From positions 51,785 to 115,784 of the IMG/VR virus record IMGVR_UViG_3300023175_000012: a stretch of 64,000 bases of DNA; one strand, 5' to 3'. The position numbers were made by a program, and so were the translations under genes. Below the pieces are notes generated by a model that was not told the DNA's origin, did no database searches, and saw only the letters and a program-made list of their open reading frames with translations. Every line of letters begins with the position of its first letter. The first letter of the stretch is position 1. This document shows, one piece after another, positions 15,212-22,803 of this stretch. This DNA is from a virus.

Positions 15212-17896
15212 TTAGTCAACCATCTCTCTTGTTAGATTTCTATGCTGTCTGTTTATGTCTCTTATTTCAGATAGTAATGTATTCATTGTTTCTAGTCTAG
15301 TATTTAACTGATTTGCTACTTCTTCGCCCATTCCTGAACCCATGTTCTTAATTACATCAGCCGCTGCTACTCCAGATCCTCCACCAAACAAGCCGCCGCT
15401 GTTAGTTTCTGCTAATGCGTCATTCATGTCTTCAAGAGCTCTTGCTAGTTCTTGCATATTTCTATTATACTGTGAAAGTGCTGTTGTGTCAAGTCCATTT
15501 TCAAAAACTTCTATATTATCTTTGAAGTTTTCTAAAGCATTGATTCTCTCAAATGCTCCTGCAACTCTCTCCATGCCTGCACCGATGCCACTTAGTTTCT
15601 CTAAATTCGCAACAGCGTCCTCTGAAATTCCTAATTGTTCAGCAACTTGGGCCTGTTCCGGAGTAGCACCATCTGCTGTCAATGACTCGTTTATTGCACC
15701 GCCAGCTGCTGAACCGCCCCACCAACCTAGTGCGCCGCCTAATAAACCACCAATTGCTGTACCTACTATTGGAACTACTGAACCTGCTAACGCACCTGCC
15801 GCTGCACCTGCCGCTGCACCTGCCATGCCGCCGCCTGTTTCTGCTACACTTTGTTGTTTTTCTTCTCTTGTAAGTGTATCGTCGGTTAGAGTACTACCAA
15901 TTTCGTATGCACCTAATAATAAACCTAACGGACCAAGCCTTCTAAGTATACCTTTAGCGGCACCCATTCTTCCTGTTGTTCCTGCCGCACTGGTACCAGT
16001 ACCAGTAGTAGGGGTGCGGCCTGGCATTAGTCTTCCAGCAAGACTAGTTGCACCTGCAGCCAATGCACTTACTACCGCTCTTGCGCCAAAAAGTCCGGTT
16101 ATAGCGGCTACTAACCCTGCTATTACTAGCGGATCTGAAAACAGTGCTGTGAATCCATCTTTAATTGCTGTGAATACACCGTTCATTAGCGTAGTTCCTA
16201 GTGCTTCAAGATGTGGACTTAGTGCAGCACTTATATCTGCAAATGCATCCGCTATTGCTTGCTTTGGATCTTCAGCAAATGCCTCAAGAAAGTCTTTAAC
16301 AGCGCCTGCGGCACCGCCTGATCCGTCTGTTCCTACTAAAAATTCTTTAAATGTTGTTAAAGCCGTTTGGAATTTTGATCCTTCACCTTCTTCTCCTACA
16401 AAACCTTGGAACCAAGAAGTAAATTCGTTTAATACTGGAGTAAGAACACTTACTAACGGATTAATAAAGTTTTCCATGAGAGCTTTTTTAGCTTCGCCGA
16501 CCGCTGTTAAGAATTCACCCATTGCATTTAGTTCACCGTCATCAGGTGGGGTAACTCTTCCAGCTTCGTAATCTTCCATGAATGCATCTCTTGCAAAGAT
16601 AAGTCCTTCACCTGTGTCTCGAAAATACCTTGATAGTAGTTCTTGGTTACCAGAAAACAAGTTTGCTATTTCACTAGGTACACCTTCAGCACCTGCGGCC
16701 GCAGCTTGTAATAGATTTTCTAAGTTTCCTGCACTTCTTACTTGTGATTCTAAATAGTCGGCTATTCTGTCGCCTTGCGTTGACCTAAACTGTTCTAAAG
16801 TTACACTTTCGTCTAGTGCTTGTCCTAATTGATTTCTTAATATTGCCGCAGACTCAGATTGTGTTGCATTATATAATTGTAAATCTCTTGTTATTGGCGG
16901 CATTCCTAAAAATTCAGCTTTTAGAGCATCAACAGCAACTTGGCCTCCTTGTGCCATAGCATCTGTCATAAGAGCATTCATTTTATCACGCTCATCTTTG
17001 TCCATTCTTGCAAGTTCCATTTGGAAAGCCAGGTCCATTTGGGCTTGTGCAATTTTATCTTGCTGTGTTTTAATATCTTCGCCTGTTAACTTTGAAAGTG
17101 TTAACATGTTTTTGGTTAAACTGGCCGCTGCTTCTGCTTGAGCGGCTCTATCTTGAACTTCTGCTCTCGATCCTGCCCTGTTTAAATAAGCAGATAAACT
17201 CATTTGTTCGTTTATCTGTTCCATTGACAAGCCCATTGCTTGTAGTTGAACTAGTGTTTCACCACCTAAATTGTCAGTCATTTGTGCAACTTGTCTTGCA
17301 CCTTGTGTAACATTACCACCAAATGCGGCTAACATTTTGCTGTTGTTGGCTACCATTGAAGAAAATTCTTCTAGTGGTAAACGTGCATCAGCTGCGGTCT
17401 GCCTTAGATCTGCTAAACTGTATCCAAAGTCTGCACCACTTGCAGCCATCATTTTAAAATTAGAATAACTGTTATCAATTATTCCGGTAAACATAGTCAA
17501 TGCACTTCCAACTATAGGAACATGCTGTGCAAAACTACTAAGTGTATCTCCTCCGTGTAAAAGCTCTTCTGCAAAACCTTTAAGTGATCCAACAGCTGCA
17601 CCAATACCATTCATAGCGAGGCGCATTAACCCGCCTCCCATTAGATTTAGATATTTGGTATTTTCTTGTACAGCGTCGGTATTATCTTTTACAGCATCTC
17701 TATGTTTTGTAGATACTTTAATACCTTCTTTTTGTGCGTCATTGTAGGCTTTTTGTGTTTTAGCCGCTTGGCCTTGGCCGTCGCCGCCATTTGCTTTGGC
17801 CATTTTTTCCATGGCCGTGACTAGTCGAGCTAGTGTTACTTCACTTGCAACACCGCTTTCGCCACCTACATTTTCAATTTTAATTTCGTCAGCCAC
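15212..17896 (-). CDS. Probable tape measure / tail-length protein
   Basis: An 894-residue, mostly helical protein with Ala/Gln-rich coiled stretches (residues 200-400) and hydrophobic, potentially membrane-spanning segments near residues 570-600 ('DPLVIAGLVAAITGLFGARA') and 685-735 (glycine-zipper 'GAAAGALAG', 'GGLLGGALGWWGG'). Long helix plus hydrophobic segments is the usual architecture of tape measure proteins. At about 1.5 angstrom per residue it would set a tail of about 130 nm. It is much longer than T4 gp29 (590 aa). It lies divergent from gp26, whose frameshift-type organisation normally accompanies a tape measure gene. Sequence similarity to gp29 was not recognisable by eye. A late promoter (GCTAAATA) lies 60 nt upstream. 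Confidence 0.6.
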   Translation of the reverse strand: MADEIKIENVGGESGVASEVTLARLVTAMEKMAKANGGDGQGQAAKTQKAYNDAQKEGIKVSTKHRDAVKDNTDAVQENTKYLNLMGGGLMRLAMNGIGAAVGSLKGFAEELLHGGDTLSSFAQHVPIVGSALTMFTGIIDNSYSNFKMMAASGADFGYSLADLRQTAADARLPLEEFSSMVANNSKMLAAFGGNVTQGARQVAQMTDNLGGETLVQLQAMGLSMEQINEQMSLSAYLNRAGSRAEVQDRAAQAEAAASLTKNMLTLSKLTGEDIKTQQDKIAQAQMDLAFQMELARMDKDERDKMNALMTDAMAQGGQVAVDALKAEFLGMPPITRDLQLYNATQSESAAILRNQLGQALDESVTLEQFRSTQGDRIADYLESQVRSAGNLENLLQAAAAGAEGVPSEIANLFSGNQELLSRYFRDTGEGLIFARDAFMEDYEAGRVTPPDDGELNAMGEFLTAVGEAKKALMENFINPLVSVLTPVLNEFTSWFQGFVGEEGEGSKFQTALTTFKEFLVGTDGSGGAAGAVKDFLEAFAEDPKQAIADAFADISAALSPHLEALGTTLMNGVFTAIKDGFTALFSDPLVIAGLVAAITGLFGARAVVSALAAGATSLAGRLMPGRTPTTGTGTSAAGTTGRMGAAKGILRRLGPLGLLLGAYEIGSTLTDDTLTREEKQQSVAETGGGMAGAAAGAAAGALAGSVVPIVGTAIGGLLGGALGWWGGSAAGGAINESLTADGATPEQAQVAEQLGISEDAVANLEKLSGIGAGMERVAGAFERINALENFKDNIEVFENGLDTTALSQYNRNMQELARALEDMNDALAETNSGGLFGGGSGVAAADVIKNMGSGMGEEVANQLNTRLETMNTLLSEIRDINRQHRNLTREMVD

Positions 17897-17923
17897 TTAT
17901 TTTTAGATCCAGTTAAGTACGTA

Positions 17924-17931
17924 TATAAATA
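17924..17931 (+). promoter_or_regulatory. Late promoter for gene 26
   Basis: A perfect TATAAATA octamer 44 nt upstream of the gp26 start in the 78-nt divergent intergenic region. Confidence 0.65.
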
Positions 17932-17955
17932 AATATGGTATATACATTTACATAG

Positions 17956-17963
17956 TATTTAGC
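17956..17963 (-). promoter_or_regulatory. Late promoter for the tape measure / portal operon
   Basis: The minus strand reads GCTAAATA followed by C, 60 nt upstream of the 894-aa gene. It overlaps the leader of the divergent gp26 gene, so the two late transcripts overlap at their 5' ends. Confidence 0.5.
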
Positions 17964-17974
17964 CAGGAGAAAAT

Positions 17975-18829
17975 ATGGAAAACAAAAAAACAAATCCGTT
18001 ACAGAAATATTTTAGGCAACCTAAGATTTATCTAACGTTACCTAGTGGCGGCCAATTTTACCCTGCGGGAAGTCTTGAAGTATCTGAAAGCGGCGAGTAT
18101 CCAGTATTTCCAATGACGGCTAGGGATGAAATTATGATTAAAACTCCAGATGCATTGCTTAACGGTGAAGCAACTGTTGAAGTTATTAAAAGTTGTATAC
18201 CTGCGATAAAAAATCCGTGGGATATGCCAGCGATGGATCTTGATGCTTGCCTTATTGCAATACGAATTGCAACATATGGCGAAAAAATGGAAGTGTCAAT
18301 TAAAGTTCCAGTTATTGGTGAAGAAAAAGATTTTGATTTAGATCTTAGAGTGATGCTAGATCAATTTTCAAATGTAAACTACAATAGAGAAGTTGAAGTA
18401 AATGGCATGAAAGTGTTACTACGTCCTTTATCATATGCAGAGTTTACAGAAACAAGTCGTAAAACTTTTGAAGAACAAAGAATATTTAAAGTTCTAAATG
18501 ACAGTAATATTAGCGAAGGTGATAAACTTTCTACTTTTAATGAAAGTTTTAAAAAGTTAACAGACCTAACTATGCTTACACTTGAAAAGTCTATTGCAGA
18601 AATTCAAGTTGAAGACGAAACAGTTTCAGATAAAGAGTTTATTCGTGAATTTATACAAAATTCTGATAAGACGTTGTTTGAAAAAGTTAGTGATCACGTT
18701 GAACAAGAAAGATCTAAGTTCCAAGTTAAGCCTTTAATAGTAGATGCTACTCCTGAAGAACTAGAGAAAGGTGTTCCGGCAACGTATGAAGTTCCTGTAA
18801 CCTTTGATCAATCAAGTTTTTTCGTATAA
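17975..18829 (+). CDS. 26: Baseplate hub / tail assembly protein gp26
   Basis: A 284-residue member of the T4 gp26 'base plate protein' family: 'PSGGQFYPAGSLEVSESGEY', then 'MTARDEIMIKTPDALLNGEA', then 'VEVIKSCIPAIKNPWDMPAM'. T4 gp26 (208 aa) takes part in hub and tail-tube assembly. AGGAG lies 7 nt before the ATG. The 3' end is unusual: a perfect T-TTT-TTC heptamer sits two codons before the stop, and an ORF in the -1 frame continues without a start codon, as in the gpG/gpGT tail-assembly chaperones of other phages. The gene lies beside the putative tape measure gene, which also fits a chaperone role. Confidence 0.88.
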   Translation: MENKKTNPLQKYFRQPKIYLTLPSGGQFYPAGSLEVSESGEYPVFPMTARDEIMIKTPDALLNGEATVEVIKSCIPAIKNPWDMPAMDLDACLIAIRIATYGEKMEVSIKVPVIGEEKDFDLDLRVMLDQFSNVNYNREVEVNGMKVLLRPLSYAEFTETSRKTFEEQRIFKVLNDSNISEGDKLSTFNESFKKLTDLTMLTLEKSIAEIQVEDETVSDKEFIREFIQNSDKTLFEKVSDHVEQERSKFQVKPLIVDATPEELEKGVPATYEVPVTFDQSSFFV

Positions 18830-18843
18830 GGATATTAGCCTTA
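18817..18843 (+). promoter_or_regulatory. Predicted -1 ribosomal frameshift site at the end of gene 26
   Basis: The heptamer TTTTTTC is phased as T TTT TTC in the gp26 frame (18817-18823), followed by GTA and the stop TAA. A small hairpin TAAGG-ATATTAG-CCTTA (18827-18843) begins 3 nt after it. Slipping back one base leads straight into the 76-codon downstream ORF. Confidence 0.7.
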
Positions 18844-19053
18844 CCTCTAAAGCAAATTCTTCACGAAGTTGATATCCTAGAAAAAGAAGTGAAGCAAATG
18901 CGTTACAATCTGTTCAAACTAGCATGGTACATGCGTGGTAGTATGAGCATCGATGAAGCGTGGGAGCTTCCTCCTGAAGATAGAGAAATTATCAGCGATA
19001 TTGTAAAAGAAAATCTAGAAACTACTAAGAAAAGCGGATTGCCTTATTTTTAA
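18823..19053 (+). CDS. -1 frame extension of gp26 (76 codons), probably made only as a gp26 fusion
   Basis: From 18823 the -1 frame runs 76 codons to TAA at 19051-19053 with no ATG until codon 26 (18898) and a GTG at 18889. The protein is helical and conserved-looking: 'LPLKQILHEVDILEKEVKQM', 'NLFKLAWYMRGSMSIDEAWE', then 'LPPEDREIISDIVKENLETT' and a 'KKSGLPYF' end. The helical part upstream of any start codon argues that it is translated by frameshifting (283 + 76 = 359-residue fusion), like lambda gpGT. The T4 neighbour of gene 26 is gene 51 (hub assembly catalyst), so this could be its counterpart. A separate 51-54 residue protein from the internal GTG or ATG is the alternative. It ends convergently, overlapping the next gene by 4 nt. 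Confidence 0.7.
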   Translation, partial: RIRILALPLKQILHEVDILEKEVKQMRYNLFKLAWYMRGSMSIDEAWELPPEDREIISDIVKENLETTKKSGLPYF

Positions 19054-20825
19054 ACTTTTAATAAAAGTTGTTTTACTTGCGCAGCTACGCCTGCTTTCTT
19101 AATTTCATTTGCAAGAGCCTTTAAGTCGATCATTGGTTGTTGACTTTTAGGCTGTTGTTGTGGAACTGTTTCAGGTTTAAGTTCTACATTTGAAGACTGT
19201 CCAATTTGTGCAATTTGATCATTTGACATTCCTACATCTTGTAGGATATTCATAATAGATCCTGTATCTAAAGGTTCGCCTGCGGCTTTCCATTTTTTAA
19301 ATAATTTATTTGCTGTAACTACATTGCCAATGTCTTTGGCTTTTTGTTTTATTGCGCCGCCAACAGCACCTGCAGCTTTGCCGATACCTCTTTTAAATTT
19401 TGCACCCATTGTGTTTGGGTTGTTTAGTGGAAGTTCTCCTTGAGCAGGATCTGCTTCTGCAAGGAATAATGCAAAACGTTCTTCCATGTCAATTGATTCT
19501 GCTTTGTCTCCTACAGGACCAAAGTCACTTAGTTTTTGACTTTTATCAAAGTTTTTATCTACTGGTGTTGCTGTACTACCGCCTTTTAGATCTAATTCTA
19601 ATTGTTTTTTCTCACTTGATGGAATTGGTTTTGCTTTTTGAGCATCTGTTACTTTACTATCAACAGCGGTCATAGCACCAGTTACAGCAGCCGCTGCTCC
19701 TTCGCCCGATGCTTCAATTGTGTTTAAAAGTTTGTCTAAATTGTCACTTGCAGCTGACCATTGCTGTACTTGTTCTGGTGACCATTCTTGTTCTGGAATA
19801 TTTCCAAGTGCTTCCCAGAGAGCTGTAAGTTCTTTGTTTTGTTCTTGCACTCCTAGCATAAAGTCATGAAACTTTGCAGCTTCTTGATAATATTCAGGAG
19901 TAAAGTTTCCTGCGTCTTGTAATGAAAGTTGAAAACCTTCAAAATCACTTATTTGTTCTGGAGTTAATACTGTATCATAGTTGTAATAAAAATTGTTTAT
20001 ATTACCACTCATTGTAAGTTTAGTTGAACCTTCTAGTACATCAGGAGTAAATCCTTTATCTGCAAAGATAGCTTCTTGTGCTGATTCTAAATTTGCTTTA
20101 TCAAAACTATCAGCCATGCCTGCTAACTGTTCGTCACCTGCTGTTGCAATGTTTTCCCAAACAGCATCTTCAATATATCTAAAGGCTGCACCAGCAAGAG
20201 CACCATATGCCGCTGTTTTAAGAGATTTGCCAACAGCACTTGAAAGTTTAGAACCTTGGAGTAAGTCTTTTGTTGAACGTAAAATTAAACCTGCTGCGGC
20301 ACCGCCTGCAGGTCCTCCTGCAAAAGCCGCTACTGTTGTTAAAATAGCAACACCTAGTGTTGCTTTACCTGGATTTTCTTTTGCCCAGTTACTAACAGCT
20401 TCTATGCCTTTTACAATTTTACTGTCGCTATTTTTTGATTTAATATCTGCTTTTAATTTTTCAAATTTTGCATCAGCATTTTGTACAGGTCCTGCATTTT
20501 GAACCATTTTGCCAAGTTGGTTAATTTTTTGATCAACTTTCTTTGCAAGATCAACTGGTAATTTTGCAACGTCTGCAGCTTTGCCAGCAAGTGATCTATT
20601 CTTGCCACCTGCCATAGCAACTTCTTCTGCACTTCTAAAAATATTTTTTACTTGATCCGGAGTAAGTGTTGCTTCACAAACTTTCACATACTGTTCTAGC
20701 AAAGGATGTAATTCTTTTTCCCAACGATTTAATTCAATTTTTTGAGATTCAGTTAAGTCTTGCCAACCTTCTAGCAATATTTTTTGTGTGTTAGGTGCAA
20801 ATGATTCTACTTCTGTTAGTTTCAT
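19050..20825 (-). CDS. Putative internal virion protein (591 aa) with prohead-protease sites
   Basis: A 591-residue protein, starting MKLTEVESFAPNTQKILLEG. 'LLE|G' at residues 17-20 matches the gp21 cleavage consensus exactly at the position seen in gp23, and 'LAE|A' recurs near residue 455, so it is probably packaged into the prohead and processed. Residues 155-215 contain hydrophobic Ala/Gly segments ('LGVAILTTVAAFAGGPAGGA'), capable of membrane insertion; another Gly/Ala patch lies near 490. The rest is helical and polar. Together these suggest an internal head protein ejected with DNA. It has a 4-nt ATGA overlap with the upstream gene and is convergent with the gp26 extension. No family was recognised. 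Confidence 0.55.
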   Translation of the reverse strand: MKLTEVESFAPNTQKILLEGWQDLTESQKIELNRWEKELHPLLEQYVKVCEATLTPDQVKNIFRSAEEVAMAGGKNRSLAGKAADVAKLPVDLAKKVDQKINQLGKMVQNAGPVQNADAKFEKLKADIKSKNSDSKIVKGIEAVSNWAKENPGKATLGVAILTTVAAFAGGPAGGAAAGLILRSTKDLLQGSKLSSAVGKSLKTAAYGALAGAAFRYIEDAVWENIATAGDEQLAGMADSFDKANLESAQEAIFADKGFTPDVLEGSTKLTMSGNINNFYYNYDTVLTPEQISDFEGFQLSLQDAGNFTPEYYQEAAKFHDFMLGVQEQNKELTALWEALGNIPEQEWSPEQVQQWSAASDNLDKLLNTIEASGEGAAAAVTGAMTAVDSKVTDAQKAKPIPSSEKKQLELDLKGGSTATPVDKNFDKSQKLSDFGPVGDKAESIDMEERFALFLAEADPAQGELPLNNPNTMGAKFKRGIGKAAGAVGGAIKQKAKDIGNVVTANKLFKKWKAAGEPLDTGSIMNILQDVGMSNDQIAQIGQSSNVELKPETVPQQQPKSQQPMIDLKALANEIKKAGVAAQVKQLLLKV

Positions 20826-21589
20826 AATATACTTGCCAATTCTTTTTTCTGTTGCGGATTAAGTGCTTTAATTTTTTTCATTAATTCTGGTGAAATCTTA
20901 GGTTGTGCCTGCTTTGCTTGTTTTGGCATAGGCTTACCAGTTTTATCATCCTTGCCATCTTTATTTGCATCAACAGGTGCAGGCCCTCCAGCCGCTTGCG
21001 GCGCACCGCTAGATGCGGGCGCAGGTTTTTGTACGCCAGCCTTACCAAGCATAGCGTCTTTAGCCGCTTGCATAATAGCGGCATTAATCTGTTGTTTAGT
21101 AACTACTCCTGTAGGAATATTAGGAACGTTAGCACCTTTAGATTTTAAAAATCCAGCAAGCTCTTCACCAGTTGCTGTTTTTACATCTTTTCCTTGTGTG
21201 CCAAGAAACTTTCTAAATTCATTATAAAGATTATTTGCGGTATCAGATAAATCAGCTTTACCAGCAAGGTTACCTGCTTTACCTTTCATGCCAATTTTGC
21301 TAAGAACTTTAGCACCAACAGCTTGTCCTGCTTTTTTCATCATTCCAACAGGTGCTTCTTCAATGCTTTCATTTGGAGGATCATAGTCCCACATATAAGA
21401 ACCAGCACCCATATAACTACCACGCTTATAACCTGCTAGTTGCATTGCGTCATCAGAATCAATGCCTTTTTCTTTAGCCCATTGATATATGTAATAAGAT
21501 CTTTGGCTATCACTAATATCAGCAAATTTTGCCACTATTTTTGGATCAGCTTCTTTATCTTCTTTAAAAATTACATCAGTTACTCGCAT
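20822..21589 (-). CDS. Putative internal virion protein (255 aa)
   Basis: A 255-residue protein, starting MRVTDVIFKEDKEADP. 'SIEE|APVG' at residues 75-82 fits the I-x-E|A prohead protease site. A helical basic middle ('MKKAGQAVGAKVLSKIGMKG') follows. Near residue 210 'PVDANKDGKDDKTGKPMP' resembles a calcium-binding D-x-N-x-D-G loop. The C-terminus is Lys/Gln-rich ('KISPELMKKIKALNPQQKKE'). It is coupled by ATGA overlap to the 591-aa gene and starts with a late promoter CATAAATA and AAGGATG upstream. The pair looks like a two-gene late unit for ejected proteins (inference). Confidence 0.55.
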   Translation of the reverse strand: MRVTDVIFKEDKEADPKIVAKFADISDSQRSYYIYQWAKEKGIDSDDAMQLAGYKRGSYMGAGSYMWDYDPPNESIEEAPVGMMKKAGQAVGAKVLSKIGMKGKAGNLAGKADLSDTANNLYNEFRKFLGTQGKDVKTATGEELAGFLKSKGANVPNIPTGVVTKQQINAAIMQAAKDAMLGKAGVQKPAPASSGAPQAAGGPAPVDANKDGKDDKTGKPMPKQAKQAQPKISPELMKKIKALNPQQKKELASIL

Positions 21590-21614
21590 GAAAACATCCT
21601 TATTATACTTAATA

Positions 21615-21622
21615 TATTTATG
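21615..21622 (-). promoter_or_regulatory. Late promoter for the internal-protein pair
   Basis: CATAAATA on the minus strand, 25 nt upstream of the 255-aa gene. The TGTTTCG-TTTCA-CGAAACA hairpin (21623-21641) abuts it on the upstream side. Confidence 0.55.
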
Positions 21623-21714
21623 TGTTTCGTTTCACGAAACAAGTTTTCGCTATCGCTCAAACTGTTTACTTCGTATTTAATTATGTATGATAGAAGTGAA
21701 TTATATATGGAACT

Positions 21715-21735
21715 CATTATCACGTAGTGATAATG
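21715..21735. repeat. Perfect 9-bp inverted repeat
   Basis: CATTATCAC-GTA-GTGATAATG, without a T-run on either side. It marks the downstream edge of the structured non-coding region and could be an RNA processing or protein-binding site. Confidence 0.6.
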
Positions 21736-22120
21736 TTTAAGTTTCATGTAGATTGTTTCAGTCAGACGGAACCTGTTACGGTTCCATCTAATCTCAAGGT
21801 GCTTCATGTGAGTCCGCTCCAGCCGAGACTTGGAAGTAGGTGTTTATCCGCTGTACAATGGGCTCTGACCTTTCCCAACCTACGTCGACATCAAAATATA
21901 GCTTATAAGCAATAATTTCTAAATTATAGCTAATACACTATATTTTTACCCGTTGCTTCGTTCCTAGTGCATACGGTTTTTATGTACAATGTGCGGTGTT
22001 TCGATTGCCAACAATCAACCTACGCCAATCAAACGCTCTACTACCGAACGCCGCTCAACGTGTTACGTGTGCTCCTATACGGATGCTTTTTCCACAGCGG
22101 TATTTCTAAACTGGCCCGCT
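21720..22120 (-). ncRNA. Structured non-coding region, two GC-richer domains around an AT-rich linker
   Basis: The 535 nt between 21590 and 22124 hold no credible gene. About 21760-21890 and 21950-22120 are clearly GC-richer than the surroundings and rich in inverted repeats: AGCGG/CCGCT (22096-22100 with 22116-22120), ACGT-GTT-ACGT (22058-22068), GATTG-CCAA-CAATC near 22010, GTAGGT/ACCTAC (21836-21841 with 21878-21883) and GGAACC/GGTTCC (21768-21785). An AT-rich linker (about 21893-21948), itself with ATAATTT/AAATTAT, separates the two domains. It lies at the 3' end of the gp55-47-46 early transcript on the minus strand. tRNA, tmRNA, RNase P and group I intron signatures were not found. A two-domain structured RNA is the best reading, but ends and strand are uncertain. 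Confidence 0.4.
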
Positions 22121-22124
22121 AACC

Positions 22125-22574
22125 TTAGGTGTTGGATTGTTTTGCCTTAATGGTGTGTTCTAGCAAAGCCTTGCGCAATTTATCGGAACCGCCAACTCTA
22201 ACATTAATAATTCCATTGTAATACTCGTCGCTCTCTAATACACGGCGGTCAAATTGCTCTCTTGCCTCAATGTAGGACATTTCGCCCCTGCCTCTGCATA
22301 GGTATAATATTTCTCTTGTAAAGTTTTTTTCGCCTAGTGCTTTAACGTCTGCATTTAATCTATCAGAACTACCCCAATAGGTTTTCCAGTCGCTTTCTTT
22401 ATAGCCTCTACGTTTATTCTTTTTGCCTTTAAGAGGTGGCTTTGTAGTTTTAAACTTTGCTAGTTTTTTGCCTATATATTTTTGCCCTGTTTTTTTATTC
22501 GTTATTAGATATACGAAGCCTTCAAATTCTTCTGGTATGGTTTCAATTTTTTTGCCTTTATAAGTCCACTCCAT
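22125..22574 (-). CDS. GIY-YIG family endonuclease
   Basis: A 149-residue protein with the GIY-YIG core 'FVYLITNKKTGQKYIGKKLA' (Y22, Y33-I34-G35), a 'DWKTYWGSS' segment, and 'YIEAREQF' supplying the likely catalytic glutamate (E103). The family cuts DNA, often as homing or seg-type endonucleases in T4-like phages. The lysine-rich insert (residues 38-58) would contact DNA. It is the last gene of the 55-47-46 minus-strand unit and is followed by the structured non-coding region, the setting of a free-standing mobile nuclease. It could also act in recombination with gp46/47. No intron core is evident nearby. Confidence 0.8.
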   Translation of the reverse strand: MEWTYKGKKIETIPEEFEGFVYLITNKKTGQKYIGKKLAKFKTTKPPLKGKKNKRRGYKESDWKTYWGSSDRLNADVKALGEKNFTREILYLCRGRGEMSYIEAREQFDRRVLESDEYYNGIINVRVGGSDKLRKALLEHTIKAKQSNT

Positions 22575-22593
22575 GTAGGTACTTACCTAGCAT

Positions 22594-22803
22594 TTAATCG
22601 TCGCTAGGTTCGTTTTGACTTTTTTCCTTGTTTAAGTGTTTTTCGTGTATTTCATCCATGCGTAATTTTGCAAGTGTACGTATGTTACGTAATGCACGTC
22701 TTGCACTTCCGTGTGTTCGCACAGAATTACGAGATTCAAATTTTTCGTTCTCTTCAAAATATTCTAAATATGCTTTTACAAGTTTATCGTGAGTATCATC
22801 CAT
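22594..22803 (-). CDS. Small conserved protein downstream of gene 46 (69 aa)
   Basis: A 69-residue helical, charged protein: 'DKLVKAYLEYFEENEKFESR' then 'GSARRALRNIRTLAKLRMDE'. It overlaps the stop of gene 46 by one base and is 19 nt before the endonuclease gene. Similar short proteins follow 46 in marine T4-like phages (memory only). A nucleic-acid or recombination accessory role is plausible from context. No domain was recognised. Confidence 0.6.
   Translation of the reverse strand: MDDTHDKLVKAYLEYFEENEKFESRNSVRTHGSARRALRNIRTLAKLRMDEIHEKHLNKEKSQNEPSDD

Noticed and set aside
15342-16571. 409-codon plus-strand ORF
   Set aside because: Antisense to the Ala/Gly-rich part of the tape measure gene, with no start signal of its own.
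21832-21840. glnA/glutamine riboswitch core GGAAGTAGG on the plus strand
   Set aside because: The flanking CGTTCA and GAAGGAACG strands of the P1 helix are missing, and the GTAGGT is already paired with ACCTAC downstream.
21727-21915. 62-codon plus-strand ORF in the non-coding region
   Set aside because: No ribosome site, no family likeness, opposite strand to both neighbours, and it runs through the inverted repeats of the structured region.
21720-22120. Two-piece tmRNA or tRNA in the second structured region
   Set aside because: No T-arm with TTCRA and a pairing 5-bp stem, no GGNTTCGAC start, and no plausible tag ending in Ala-Ala before a stop.
21950-22124. Group I intron next to the GIY-YIG gene
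   Set aside because: CACTA/TAGTG could mimic P7, but only about 24 nt lie between the strands and no P, Q or R elements were found; neighbouring genes are intact.
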